Below are positions 52,712-61,314 of a stretch of DNA of 64,000 bases, in pieces. The notes beneath the pieces are model-generated. The model saw only the letters and a list, made by a program, of their open reading frames with translations, was not told where the DNA came from and did no database searches. The DNA comes from Bacillota bacterium (lineage in GTDB: Bacteria; Bacillota; Clostridia; Peptostreptococcales; Anaerovoracaceae): positions 1 through 64,000 of the forward strand of contig JAUNCY010000002.1 in assembly GCA_030526325.1 (NCBI GenBank). The letters run 5' to 3'. How positions within the stretch are numbered: position 1 is the stretch's first letter; every line of letters starts with the position of its first letter. The position numbers were made by a program, and so were the translations under genes.

Positions 52712-53543
52712 AGAAAACGTATTGCGTGTCTCCGATGTAACCATGCAGTTCGGAGGAGTTGTAGCAGTAAACAACTTCAGCATGGAAGTAAATAAGGGAG
52801 AGATTGTGGGTCTGATAGGCCCTAACGGTGCGGGAAAGACAACGGCGTTCAACTGCATTACCGGGGTTTATGCTCCTACAAACGGCCAGATTGAATTCAA
52901 CGGAGAGGTTATAGTATCCAATTATCCTCACGGCAAAATGAAACAGCTGTATAAAGGGGAAAATATGGGTAAATATAACAAGGTAATAGCGCCTACTCCC
53001 GATAAAATAACAAAAAAAGGCATAGCAAGAACTTTCCAGAACATCAGGCTTTTCTCAAAGCTGTCGGTATTCGACAATGTTCTGATAGCAAAACATCTTC
53101 ATGCAAAGCAGAATGTTTTCACTGCGACCTTCAGACTGAACCACAAGGAAGAAAAGCGAATGAGAGATGAGGCCATGGCTCTTCTAGAGGAACAGGGTCT
53201 TGAAAAATACAAGGACGATGTGGCTACATCCCTTCCGTACGGTCTCCAGAGAAGACTTGAGATTGCCAGAGCTCTGGCAACAAATCCTAAGCTGCTGCTT
53301 CTGGACGAACCGGCAGCCGGCATGAACCCTCAGGAATCCGACGAGCTTATGGAATTCATAGGCAATATCAGGGATAAATATGATTTATCCATTTTCCTTA
53401 TTGAGCATCATATGCAGCTGGTTATGGGAATATGCGAAAGAATATATGTGCTGGATTACGGCATCAAGATTGCGGAAGGAAACCCTGAAGAAATTCAGAA
53501 TAATCCGAGAGTAATCGAAGCATATCTGGGGGTGGATGAATAA
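52704..53543 (+). CDS. livG: Branched-chain amino-acid ABC ATPase LivG
   Basis: A 279-residue ATPase. Walker A GPNGAGKTTAFNCITGVY, Q-loop ARTFQNIRLF, signature SLPYGLQRRLEIARAL, Walker B LLLDEPAAGMNP and H-loop LIEHHM are as in LivG. An insert before the Q-loop (about residues 80-105) is longer than in E. coli. ATG 52704 overlaps livM; GAGGCG upstream. Confidence 0.93.
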   Translation: MSKENVLRVSDVTMQFGGVVAVNNFSMEVNKGEIVGLIGPNGAGKTTAFNCITGVYAPTNGQIEFNGEVIVSNYPHGKMKQLYKGENMGKYNKVIAPTPDKITKKGIARTFQNIRLFSKLSVFDNVLIAKHLHAKQNVFTATFRLNHKEEKRMRDEAMALLEEQGLEKYKDDVATSLPYGLQRRLEIARALATNPKLLLLDEPAAGMNPQESDELMEFIGNIRDKYDLSIFLIEHHMQLVMGICERIYVLDYGIKIAEGNPEEIQNNPRVIEAYLGVDE

Positions 53544-54247
53544 TGCTGAAAATAGAAAATCTTAACGTTCATTACGGTGGTATTCATGCTCTCCGGGGCG
53601 TAAATATGCATATTGAAGAGGGAAAGATTATTTCTCTTATCGGAGCAAACGGCGCAGGAAAAAGTACTACTCTAAAATCAATAATGGGGCTTGTCAGCAA
53701 GTCCGACGGCAAGGTATTATATAAGGGTCAGGATATTACAAAATCTCAGACTATAGATATTGTAAAGAGAGGAATAGCTCTTACTCCTGAAGGAAGAAAA
53801 GTTTTTCCTGATCTTACGGTAAAAGAAAATCTTCTTCTCGGAGCGTATCTGAGAAAAGACAAGCAGGGTATAAAGGAAGACCTGGACATGGTTTACGGTC
53901 TCTTCCCAAGACTGCTCGAAAGAGAATGGCAGATTGCGGCAACCCTTTCCGGCGGCGAGCAGCAGATGCTGGCAGTAGGAAGATCTCTGATGAGCAGACC
54001 GCAGCTTCTGATGATGGACGAGCCGTCTCTGGGACTTGCACCTATTATCGTAAAGAGCATATTTGAAATAATTAAGGAAATCAACAGAAAGGGAGTAAGT
54101 GTTCTTCTGATAGAACAGAACGCAAAAGCTGCCCTCGAGATTTCTGACTATGCTTATGTGCTTGAAACCGGCATAGTTGTGCTTGAGGGTACGGGTAAAG
54201 AACTCATTACAAATGATGAGGTTAGAAAAGCGTACCTGGGAGCTTAA
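53543..54247 (+). CDS. livF: Branched-chain amino-acid ABC ATPase LivF
   Basis: A 234-residue ATPase. Walker A GANGAGKST, Q-loop LTPEGRKVFPDLTVKENL, signature LSGGEQQMLAVGRSL, Walker B LLMMDEPSLGLAP. The first base of its ATG is the last base of the livG stop (TAATG). It completes the importer. Confidence 0.93.
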   Translation: MLKIENLNVHYGGIHALRGVNMHIEEGKIISLIGANGAGKSTTLKSIMGLVSKSDGKVLYKGQDITKSQTIDIVKRGIALTPEGRKVFPDLTVKENLLLGAYLRKDKQGIKEDLDMVYGLFPRLLEREWQIAATLSGGEQQMLAVGRSLMSRPQLLMMDEPSLGLAPIIVKSIFEIIKEINRKGVSVLLIEQNAKAALEISDYAYVLETGIVVLEGTGKELITNDEVRKAYLGA

Positions 54248-54268
54248 AATAAAAAATGGAGGTATATT

Positions 54269-54490
54269 ATGAAGGATAAGATCAGAGAAGCTATTGAAGA
54301 CATCAGACCTTATTTGCAGTCACACGGAGGAGACGTGGAATTCGTATCCTATGAAGACGGTGTTGTAAATGTAAAACTGCAGGGAGCCTGCTCAGGCTGC
54401 GCAGGTGCTCAGATGACACTTAAAAACGGAATTCAGAGAGTTCTTCAGGAACAGTTCCCTGATGATGTAAAAAGCGTTGAATCTGTATAA
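54269..54490 (+). CDS. NifU C-terminal (Nfu) domain iron-sulfur carrier
   Basis: A 73-residue Nfu protein with the cluster-binding motif ACSGCAGAQMTLK (CxxC) and the opening IRPYLQSHGGDVEFVSY. Nfu proteins hold and deliver [4Fe-4S] or [2Fe-2S] clusters. This stand-alone form is common in Firmicutes. ATG 54269 follows ATGGAGGTATATT, 21 bp after livF, so it rides on the liv transcript; a terminator follows. Confidence 0.9.
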   Translation: MKDKIREAIEDIRPYLQSHGGDVEFVSYEDGVVNVKLQGACSGCAGAQMTLKNGIQRVLQEQFPDDVKSVESV

Positions 54491-54511
54491 ATGATGTGAA
54501 AGAGTAACAGA

Positions 54512-54545
54512 AACAGGGAGGCATTTCTTTTGCTTCCTTGTTTTT
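54512..54545 (+). terminator. Terminator of liv-nfu operon
   Basis: AACAGGGAGGCA (54512-54523) pairs with TGCTTCCTTGTT (54531-54542) through two G-U pairs; TTT follows. Confidence 0.7.
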
Positions 54546-54559
54546 ATAAGAGGGGAAAA

Positions 54560-55822
54560 ATGAGAATCAAATTAATAACAGCGATAATTATGGCCGCAGT
54601 ACTTGGAGTATATGCGGTATCCTGCGGGATAGGAGGAGATGACAAAGGTGTATCCGGAGGAGTTCCTGACTCAAAGAAAGAAGTAACCGAGCTCAGTCTT
54701 GTTTGCGTGGGGGACATAATGGCCCACAAACCTCAGTATGAGTCAGCATATGACTCCTCAACAGGAACATATAATTTTGACGGTAATTATGCCTATGTGA
54801 GAGAGTATATTGAAGAAGCGGACATTGCTTTCTGCAATGTGGAAACTGTGTTTGCGGACAAGCCGCCATGCGGATATCCGACCTTTAATGCACCGGACGA
54901 ACTGGCAGCTGCAATAAAAAATGCCGGATTTGACGTGGCAATAACATCGAATAATCATATGCTTGATCAGGGAACCGCCGGAGTGGAAAGAAGTCTCCAG
55001 GTTCTAAAAAATGCGGGTCTGGCAACTGTGGGCTCAAAGCTTACGGAAGAGGAACCGGATTACACTATAGTTGAGGCCGAAGGTGTTAAAGTGGGCGTTG
55101 TGGCATATACTTACGAAACAACGGGAACAAATTCCCGGCAAAGTATAAACGGAATGAATATTCCTGAGGATGCGGAAAACCGTATCTGCAGTTTTAACCC
55201 ATCTGACTGGCACAATGTCAATGCAGTTAAGGCAGCGGGAGCTGATATAGTTGTATGCTATTTCCACTGGGGAGAGGAATATCACAGCCAGCCCCAGGAG
55301 TATCAGGTCAATATGGCAAACGAAATGATAGCTGACACGGGCGTGGATGTTATTTTTGCATCTCATCCTCATGTTCTTGAACCTGCTGTAGTTATATGGA
55401 GTGAGGCTCAGCAGAAAAACGTACCGGTATATTATTCTATGGGAAATTTCATATCAAATCAGAGGTCTGAAACTTTGGGTGCAAACCGAAGAAATACCGA
55501 AGACGGAATGATTGCGGGAGTCAAATTTGAAATCACAAAAGTAGACGGAGAAGTTGCCTATATTGAGATGGTTGAGGCAAATGCCCTTCCGACCTGGGTT
55601 AACAGATATAAATCCGGAGGAAAGTGGGCTTATGATATAGTTCCGCTGGATTACAGCTACGGAGAAAATCAGTCTCTTACTGTGTCCGGAAATGTATCAC
55701 GAGCGGACAAATCAATAGTTGATTCCCTGAACATTATCGGATCAAATTACGATAGAGACGAGAAGGGACGGATACTGCTGTTTGATGCAGACAAATGGAA
55801 GACGGAAAATGCTGAAGACTAG
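54560..55822 (+). CDS. CapA/PgsA-like metallophosphatase-fold lipoprotein
   Basis: A 420-residue surface protein of the bacterial capsule-synthesis CapA family. The signal peptide has a lipobox-like VSCG. SLVCVGDIMAHKPQ, FCNVETVF, ITSNNHMLDQGTAG, CYFHWGEEY, IFASHPHVLEPAV and YSMGNFISNQ are the metal-binding segments of this calcineurin-like fold. In Bacillus the homologue handles poly-gamma-glutamate; here no capBCE neighbours exist, so the substrate is open. ATG 54560 follows AGAGGGGAAAA. Overlaps cysQ by 14 nt. Confidence 0.83.
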   Translation: MRIKLITAIIMAAVLGVYAVSCGIGGDDKGVSGGVPDSKKEVTELSLVCVGDIMAHKPQYESAYDSSTGTYNFDGNYAYVREYIEEADIAFCNVETVFADKPPCGYPTFNAPDELAAAIKNAGFDVAITSNNHMLDQGTAGVERSLQVLKNAGLATVGSKLTEEEPDYTIVEAEGVKVGVVAYTYETTGTNSRQSINGMNIPEDAENRICSFNPSDWHNVNAVKAAGADIVVCYFHWGEEYHSQPQEYQVNMANEMIADTGVDVIFASHPHVLEPAVVIWSEAQQKNVPVYYSMGNFISNQRSETLGANRRNTEDGMIAGVKFEITKVDGEVAYIEMVEANALPTWVNRYKSGGKWAYDIVPLDYSYGENQSLTVSGNVSRADKSIVDSLNIIGSNYDRDEKGRILLFDADKWKTENAED

Positions 55823-56612
55823 ACTTGAAGAAATTCTCGGGGAATGCATGGAGGCCGCTTACGAGGCCGGAGATGCAATACTTGAAATATATAATACGGG
55901 ATTCACCGTAGAGGAAAAAAAAGACCATACTCCTGTCACTGAGGCGGATTTGAAGGCCAATGAGATTATTTTGAACAGACTGAAGCCAAAATATAGTGAG
56001 GCTGCATTTCTTGCGGAGGAATCCGCGGATGATTTATCCAGACTTGAAAAGGAATGGTGCTTTGTCATAGATCCTCTGGACGGAACAAAGGAATTTATTA
56101 AACATTCTGATGAATTTACAGTAAATATAGCTCTGGTGAAAAGCAAAAGACCGGTGCTGGGGGTAGTCTACATCCCGGCACTGAAGGAAATATATTATGC
56201 TGTAAAAGGAAAGGGCGCGTTCAGAAAGACTGCGGAAGGGAGCCCGGAAAAAATAAGGGTTTCCAGCAGAACTGAGGATATTAGGGCTGCTGTAAGCAAA
56301 TCCAATTCGCCTCCGAATATCAGGGAAATACTTAAAGGTTACGGAATAGACAATATCATTTTTGCCGGCAGTGCTTTGAAAGGATGTCTAATAGCTTCAG
56401 GAAGAGCCGAAATATATTACAGAGGAGGTCTTACCTCGGAGTGGGACACGGCGGCAATGCAGTGTATTGTTGAGGAGGCAGGCGGCATTCTCAGACAGCT
56501 GGATGATACGGAAATGCTGTATAACCGGGAGAATACTCTGAACACCAAAGGTTTCTATATTCTTAACTCGGAAAAAAATAAAATAAACTTGAAAGAAGGT
56601 ATCGATATATAA
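55809..56612 (+). CDS. cysQ: 3'(2'),5'-bisphosphate nucleotidase (CysQ) / inositol-phosphatase family
   Basis: A 267-residue Mg2+-dependent phosphatase. Metal motifs LAEESADD (acidic), VIDPLDGTKEFI and the C-terminal SEWDTAAMQCIVEEAGG. The DGTKEF variant favours CysQ (pAp phosphatase) over inositol monophosphatase. ATG 55809 lies within the preceding gene's end (14-nt overlap) with GGAAGACGGAAA upstream. It joins pepV by a 1-nt overlap. Confidence 0.82.
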   Translation: MLKTRLEEILGECMEAAYEAGDAILEIYNTGFTVEEKKDHTPVTEADLKANEIILNRLKPKYSEAAFLAEESADDLSRLEKEWCFVIDPLDGTKEFIKHSDEFTVNIALVKSKRPVLGVVYIPALKEIYYAVKGKGAFRKTAEGSPEKIRVSSRTEDIRAAVSKSNSPPNIREILKGYGIDNIIFAGSALKGCLIASGRAEIYYRGGLTSEWDTAAMQCIVEEAGGILRQLDDTEMLYNRENTLNTKGFYILNSEKNKINLKEGIDI

Positions 56613-58015
56613 TGAAGGAATATCAGGAGATTCTGAAAGGCTATAAGGATGAAATGGTAAACACTCTGAGAGAGCTCGTTTCAATAAGAAGCGTGGTTTC
56701 AGAGCCCGAAGGAGATCTGCCTTTCGGAAAAAACGTGGAAGAGGCATTCAGATATATGATGAATAAAAGCAGCGAGCTTGGATTCAGAACCTTTGAAGCA
56801 GGGCATTTCGGAGGTCATGCCGAAATGGGAGACGGTGAGGAATGCATGGGAATACTGGCTCATCTGGATGTGGTTCCGGAAGGGGACGGCTGGACCTACG
56901 ATCCTTTTGCCGGCACCGTTGAAAACGGAAGAATGTACGGCAGAGGAACAAACGACGATAAAGGCCCCGCAGTGGCGGCTCTGTACGCTATGAAAGCTGT
57001 AATGGAAAGCGGCGCACCCCTGAAAAAAAGAGTCAGACTTATTTACGGACTTGATGAGGAAGTCGGGGAATGGGAAGGAATAGACAAGTATTTAGAGGCT
57101 GCAGGCACACCTGATTTCGGATTTACACCCGATGCGGATTTCCCGATGGTACAGGCTGAAATGGGTATACTCGTGTTTGATCTGGTGAAGAAGTTTAAAA
57201 AAACACCGAAGCAGGGAATTATGCTTAAAAGCATAACCGGAGGACAGGCCTACAATATGGTTGCCGGCAGATGCAGTGCGGTTATAACCGCTGACAACTA
57301 CTCGGCTGTAAAGGAGAAGGCGGATAATTTCCGTAAGCGTACAGGATATGAAATCATGTACAGGCCGAAAGGAAGAAGCCTTGAGATAATCACAGAAGGA
57401 ATCCCGGCTCACGGAGCAAAACCGGACAAGGGACTCAATGCTATTTCGGTAATGATGTATTTCCTCGGAGAAATCGGCTTTGAAAACGATGATATGAATG
57501 ATTTCATCAGGTTCTATAACGAAAAAATAGGATTTAATCTTCACGGAAAGAATATAGGAGTGGGATTCAGCGATGAAATCTCCGGAGACCTTATCTGGAA
57601 TTCGGGTGTTATACGCCTGGACGAAGAAATGGGAAGCCTGACAGTAAATGTAAGATATCCGGTTACCGGGAATATGACAGAAGTATATGAGGGAATGGCT
57701 CCTCACCTGGATGAGTACGGATGCGGAGTTGTAAAGGGAGCTCATAAGGAAGGAATCTATATTCCTGCAGATGACAAACTGGCAGTTACCCTCATGGATA
57801 TATATCAGAAGCATACCGGTGACTACGAAACAAAGCCTATAATAACCGGAGGCGGAACATATGCAAGAGCAATGAAGAATGCTGTGGCATACGGAATCAA
57901 ATTCCCGGATGAAGAGGCTACAGAGCATCAGAAAAACGAATATATAGATATAGCTAATATGATGAAAGGCGCTGCAATTTACGCAGATGCGATTTACAGG
58001 CTCTGCTGCGAATAA
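56612..58015 (+). CDS. pepV: M20 family dipeptidase (PepV/Sapep)
   Basis: A 467-residue zinc dipeptidase. Zinc site: ILAHLDVVPEGDGW (His, Asp), YGRGTNDDKGPAVAAL, LIYGLDEEVGEWEG (Glu-Glu), FTPDADFPM and a C-terminal His in the EEATEHQKNEYI segment. The lid domain lies between about residues 190 and 330. Cleaves Xaa-dipeptides after peptide uptake. ATG 56612 overlaps the cysQ stop by one base. Confidence 0.9.
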   Translation: MKEYQEILKGYKDEMVNTLRELVSIRSVVSEPEGDLPFGKNVEEAFRYMMNKSSELGFRTFEAGHFGGHAEMGDGEECMGILAHLDVVPEGDGWTYDPFAGTVENGRMYGRGTNDDKGPAVAALYAMKAVMESGAPLKKRVRLIYGLDEEVGEWEGIDKYLEAAGTPDFGFTPDADFPMVQAEMGILVFDLVKKFKKTPKQGIMLKSITGGQAYNMVAGRCSAVITADNYSAVKEKADNFRKRTGYEIMYRPKGRSLEIITEGIPAHGAKPDKGLNAISVMMYFLGEIGFENDDMNDFIRFYNEKIGFNLHGKNIGVGFSDEISGDLIWNSGVIRLDEEMGSLTVNVRYPVTGNMTEVYEGMAPHLDEYGCGVVKGAHKEGIYIPADDKLAVTLMDIYQKHTGDYETKPIITGGGTYARAMKNAVAYGIKFPDEEATEHQKNEYIDIANMMKGAAIYADAIYRLCCE

Positions 58016-58030
58016 TGGCGGGTGATATTT

Positions 58031-58459
58031 ATGGTAAGAGAGTTTCACACAAAAAATGAAAATGAAACCGGGAATACAGCCAGAGAATTTGCACGGGAGC
58101 TTAAGCCCGGGGATATTGTATGTCTGTACGGGGATCTGGGATGCGGGAAAACCACATTCAGCCAGGCTGCCATTGAGGAACTGGGAGTAAAAGAGACGGT
58201 TACAAGCCCGACTTTTACTATCGTACATGAGTATGAAGGAAGATTCCCTGTATATCATTTTGATGTTTACCGGGTTCACAGTGAAGAAGAGATGTTTGAA
58301 ATCGGATATGAGGAATACTTTTTCGGGAGCGGAGTATGTTTCATCGAATGGGCGGAGCTCATTGAGGAACTGCTGCCGGAAAATGTATACAGAGTGCGTT
58401 TGCAGTATACTGATGAAGAAGACGGGAGGATGATACAAATTGAATATCCTGGCAATTGA
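58031..58459 (+). CDS. tsaE: tRNA t6A synthesis ATPase TsaE
   Basis: A 142-residue P-loop protein. Walker A LYGDLGCGKTTFSQA, switch-like TSPTFTIVHEY and YHFDVYRV plus FIEWAE are the TsaE set. It assists TsaB-TsaD in making N6-threonylcarbamoyl-adenosine on ANN-decoding tRNAs. ATG 58031 is preferred over GTG 58022. It overlaps tsaB by 20 nt. Confidence 0.93.
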   Translation: MVREFHTKNENETGNTAREFARELKPGDIVCLYGDLGCGKTTFSQAAIEELGVKETVTSPTFTIVHEYEGRFPVYHFDVYRVHSEEEMFEIGYEEYFFGSGVCFIEWAELIEELLPENVYRVRLQYTDEEDGRMIQIEYPGN

Positions 58460-59153
58460 AACAACTGCGGCTTTTGCTTCCACAGCTGTAATTGACAACG
58501 ATGAATGTGTTCACGAGGCGGTGGACAAAGGCAATTTCACCCATCTTCAGAGACTTATACCTCTTGTGGATCAGGTGCTTGAGGAATGCGGCATGAAGCC
58601 GGAGGATATAGACGGAATTGCAGTGTCCCGTGGACCGGGTTCGTTTACAGGAATAAGAATAGGCATGTCCACTGCAAAAGCTCTGGCTCAGGCTCTGGGA
58701 GTCAGGGTTGCCGAGGTGCCCACTTTGAAAGCCATGTCAATGAATTTCTGGAATTTCGGAGGCATAGTGTGTCCGGTTCTAGATGCAAGAAGAAGCCAGG
58801 TATACTCTGCCGCTTACTGTTTTGAGGATGATGAGCAGAAAGAGGTGTTTCCGGAGGGTGCCTATGCGGTTGAAGAGGTTATTGACAGGCTTAAGGGAAA
58901 AGGCCCGGTAATTTTTATAGGAGACGGTACCGGCGTGGAAGATATCAGGAGAAAACTTGAAGAAGGTATAGGGAGAGATGCTTTTTTCGCTTCTGAGGAA
59001 AAACGGATTCAGACAGCGGAAATGGTGGCAGTGCTTGGACTGGAGATACATAAAGAAGGAAAAGCCGTTTCCTATGCCGAAGCGAAGCCCGAATATCTGA
59101 GAAAATCGGAGGCCGAAAGAAATCTGGAGCTAAAAAAATGCGGAAAGAAATAG
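58440..59153 (+). CDS. tsaB: tRNA t6A synthesis protein TsaB
   Basis: A 237-residue ASKHA-fold partner of TsaD. NILAIETTAAFASTAV, IAVSRGPGSFTGIRIGMSTA and PVLDARRSQVYSA are conserved. TTG 58440 is used as start, with GGGAGG about 12 nt upstream inside tsaE. It overlaps rimI by 16 nt. Confidence 0.93.
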   Translation: MNILAIETTAAFASTAVIDNDECVHEAVDKGNFTHLQRLIPLVDQVLEECGMKPEDIDGIAVSRGPGSFTGIRIGMSTAKALAQALGVRVAEVPTLKAMSMNFWNFGGIVCPVLDARRSQVYSAAYCFEDDEQKEVFPEGAYAVEEVIDRLKGKGPVIFIGDGTGVEDIRRKLEEGIGRDAFFASEEKRIQTAEMVAVLGLEIHKEGKAVSYAEAKPEYLRKSEAERNLELKKCGKK

Positions 59154-59587
59154 AAATCAGAAGGATGACTCGGGAGGATATAGACGAGGTTCTGATAATT
59201 GAGAATCTGTGTTTTGATGATCCCTGGTCCCGGGAGGCATTTGAAGGAGAACTCAGCGGGATAAATCCCTGTGTGTATTTTGTCGCTGTTTCGGAGGGCC
59301 GCATATGCGGATATATGGGAATCTGGCACATATTCGATGAGGGTCACGTGACGAATGTGGCGGTTCACCCCGATTTCAGAAACCGGGGAACAGGAAAGGC
59401 TCTTGTGGATGCTGTTATGGCTGACGGGATTTCAAAAGGGCTGACGGCTTTTACGCTTGAAGTCAGAAAATCAAATGAAACAGCTATAAGATTATATAAA
59501 AAATGCGGATTTGAATCTGTGGGAATAAGAAAAAGATATTATAACAACAACGAGGATGCTCTGATAATGTGGAGTCGTATACAGTAA
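59138..59587 (+). CDS. rimI: Ribosomal protein S18-alanine N-acetyltransferase
   Basis: A 149-residue GNAT acetyltransferase. VTNVAVHPDFRNRGTGKALV is the acetyl-CoA loop, and LEVRKSNETAIRLYKKCGFE and RKRYYNNNEDALIM are RimI-specific. It is linked with tsaB and tsaD in many Firmicutes. Start ATG 59138 lies in tsaB. Confidence 0.92.
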   Translation: MRKEIEIRRMTREDIDEVLIIENLCFDDPWSREAFEGELSGINPCVYFVAVSEGRICGYMGIWHIFDEGHVTNVAVHPDFRNRGTGKALVDAVMADGISKGLTAFTLEVRKSNETAIRLYKKCGFESVGIRKRYYNNNEDALIMWSRIQ

Positions 59588-59660
59588 AGGAAGATGTACC
59601 GGTATAAAACCTGCCGGAGGGAAAGATACTAATGAAAACAGTACTTTTCGGGAGGGTTTT

Positions 59661-59873
59661 ATGAGATACGACGACAGAAACGAATATTATGATTATAACG
59701 AGGAAATGTGCTTCGCCGCCGCAAACTGCAAAAGCTTTAAACGGAGAAGAAATGTGAATTCCTTTAATATGTCAGATTACAGAGCCTGCGACAACTGTAT
59801 ATATTACACGGCAGACAGAAGATGCTGTGTTAACAAGCAGGATACTGAAGTATTCAGAAATTCTCTTTGGTGA
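59661..59873 (+). CDS. 70-aa Cys-rich protein, unknown
   Basis: A small protein between rimI and tsaD on the same strand. The N-terminus is rich in Tyr, Asp and Asn ([17 protein letters not shown]). Six cysteines include CFAAANC, CDNCIYY and RRCC, suggesting a metal site or a small zinc-binding fold. I recognise no family. ATG 59661 follows CGGGAGGGTTTT, a good ribosome site, supporting a real gene; 13 bp before tsaD. Confidence 0.6.
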   Translation: MRYDDRNEYYDYNEEMCFAAANCKSFKRRRNVNSFNMSDYRACDNCIYYTADRRCCVNKQDTEVFRNSLW

Positions 59874-59886
59874 GATAGGAGAGAAA

Positions 59887-60924
59887 ATGAAGCTTAAACC
59901 ACCTAAAAACGGAAAAGATTATGTATGTCTTGCTATCGAATCCAGCTGCGATGAAACCTCCGCAGCGGTAGTGGTAAACGGAAGAACCGTATTGTCAAAC
60001 ATAATATCATCTCAGATTGATATTCACAAGGAATACGGAGGAGTTGTTCCGGAGATTGCTTCAAGGCATCATTTGAACAATATAAATCCGGTTATTGACC
60101 GTGCTCTGGAAGAAGCCGGAAAAGGTTTTGAGGATATAGATTTTATCGGAGTCACCAACAGACCGGGTCTGATAGGTGCTCTGCTTATAGGAACTGCCAC
60201 TGCAAAGGCTCTCGCGTACGCTCTGGATGTTCCTCTCATAGGGGTGCATCATATAAGAGGGCATATCTGCGCGAACTATATTGCGGACGCAGGACTTGAG
60301 CCGCCGTTTACCGCCCTTATCGTATCAGGAGGTCATTCCACTCTTGCGGATGTAAAAGGCTATACGGATTATGAAATAATGGGCCAGACCAGAGACGATG
60401 CGGCCGGAGAAGCCTTTGACAAGGTGGCCAGAGTTCTTGGGCTGGGATATCCCGGAGGCCCGCTGCTGGACGAGCTTGCAAAGAAAGGTAATCCCGAAGC
60501 TATACATTTTAAACGGGTATATCTGGAAAATGACAGCTATGATTTCAGCTTCAGCGGAACAAAAACCGGTGTGCTGAACTATTTAAACGGAAAGAAACAG
60601 AAAAAAGAAGAGGTTGATAAAGCTGATGTTGCGGCATCATTTCAGGCGGCGGTTGTGGAGGTGCTGGTAAATAAGACCATCAGGCTGGCAGAGGAAAAAG
60701 GAAGAGATAAGATTGTCCTCGCCGGCGGTGTTGCGGCAAACAGCTGCCTGAGAAGAACCCTTGAAGAAAAATGCGGAGAAAAAGGTATAAAGCTTTATCT
60801 TCCTCCTCTGGTTCTGTGTACGGATAATGCAGCCATGATAGGAGCCGCTGCATATTATGAGTTTTTAGAAGGAGCCGAACCGGACAACATGACTCTGGAT
60901 GCATATGCTTCGGCACATTTGTAA
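59887..60924 (+). CDS. tsaD: tRNA t6A threonylcarbamoyltransferase TsaD
   Basis: A 345-residue metalloenzyme that transfers threonylcarbamoyl from its AMP form to tRNA A37. Metal His pair in [18 protein letters not shown] site [36 protein letters not shown] and [18 protein letters not shown] 59887 follows AGGAGAGAAA; an in-frame upstream start lies within the preceding gene. Confidence 0.95.
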   Translation: MKLKPPKNGKDYVCLAIESSCDETSAAVVVNGRTVLSNIISSQIDIHKEYGGVVPEIASRHHLNNINPVIDRALEEAGKGFEDIDFIGVTNRPGLIGALLIGTATAKALAYALDVPLIGVHHIRGHICANYIADAGLEPPFTALIVSGGHSTLADVKGYTDYEIMGQTRDDAAGEAFDKVARVLGLGYPGGPLLDELAKKGNPEAIHFKRVYLENDSYDFSFSGTKTGVLNYLNGKKQKKEEVDKADVAASFQAAVVEVLVNKTIRLAEEKGRDKIVLAGGVAANSCLRRTLEEKCGEKGIKLYLPPLVLCTDNAAMIGAAAYYEFLEGAEPDNMTLDAYASAHL

Positions 60925-60929
60925 AAAGA

Positions 60930-60955
60930 AAAACGGCGGTTTTAACCGCCGTTTT
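60930..60955. terminator. Bidirectional terminator tsaD / acpP
   Basis: AAAACGGCGGTT (60930-60941) and AACCGCCGTTTT (60944-60955), perfect 12-bp stem, between convergent genes. Confidence 0.88.
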
Positions 60956-60968
60956 GATATTATAAGTA

Positions 60969-61199
60969 TTATACTAAATCTTCCACGTATTTAACCAGAT
61001 CTCCGACGAGCATGAATTTTTCGGCATCTTCGTCAGGAACTTCAATACCGAATTCGTCTTCAATAGCCAAGATGATTTCAACCGCATCCAGGGAATCCGC
61101 TTCTAAATCCTTGGTTAAAGATGTGTCGAGGGTAATCACGGAATCATTGTCAAGAGAGAGCTGCTCCGCAATAATCTCTTTAATTTTATTAAATACCAT
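60969..61199 (-). CDS. acpP: Acyl carrier protein
   Basis: A 76-residue ACP with the phosphopantetheine Ser in LEADSLDAVEII and typical acidic helices (VFNKIKEIIAEQLSLDND, IPDEDAEK-like end). ATG 61199 follows GGAGGTAGAAAT. It stands alone, without fab neighbours in the window. Confidence 0.93.
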   Translation of the reverse strand: MVFNKIKEIIAEQLSLDNDSVITLDTSLTKDLEADSLDAVEIILAIEDEFGIEVPDEDAEKFMLVGDLVKYVEDLV

Positions 61200-61314
61200 A
61201 TTTCTACCTCCGCGCAGGAAATCTGTTTCCTGTTTATGTGATTTCAACGTAAATTATTATAAAGGAATGTATATGAAGGTGCAACGTATTATTTGAAAAA
61301 TTTATCAAATCTTG

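Noticed and set aside
57092-58498. 468-codon open frame on the minus strand
   Set aside because: It lies antisense to pepV, tsaE and tsaB, all of which have clear catalytic motifs. Its translation is rich in Cys, His, Ser and Tyr, with no domain pattern.
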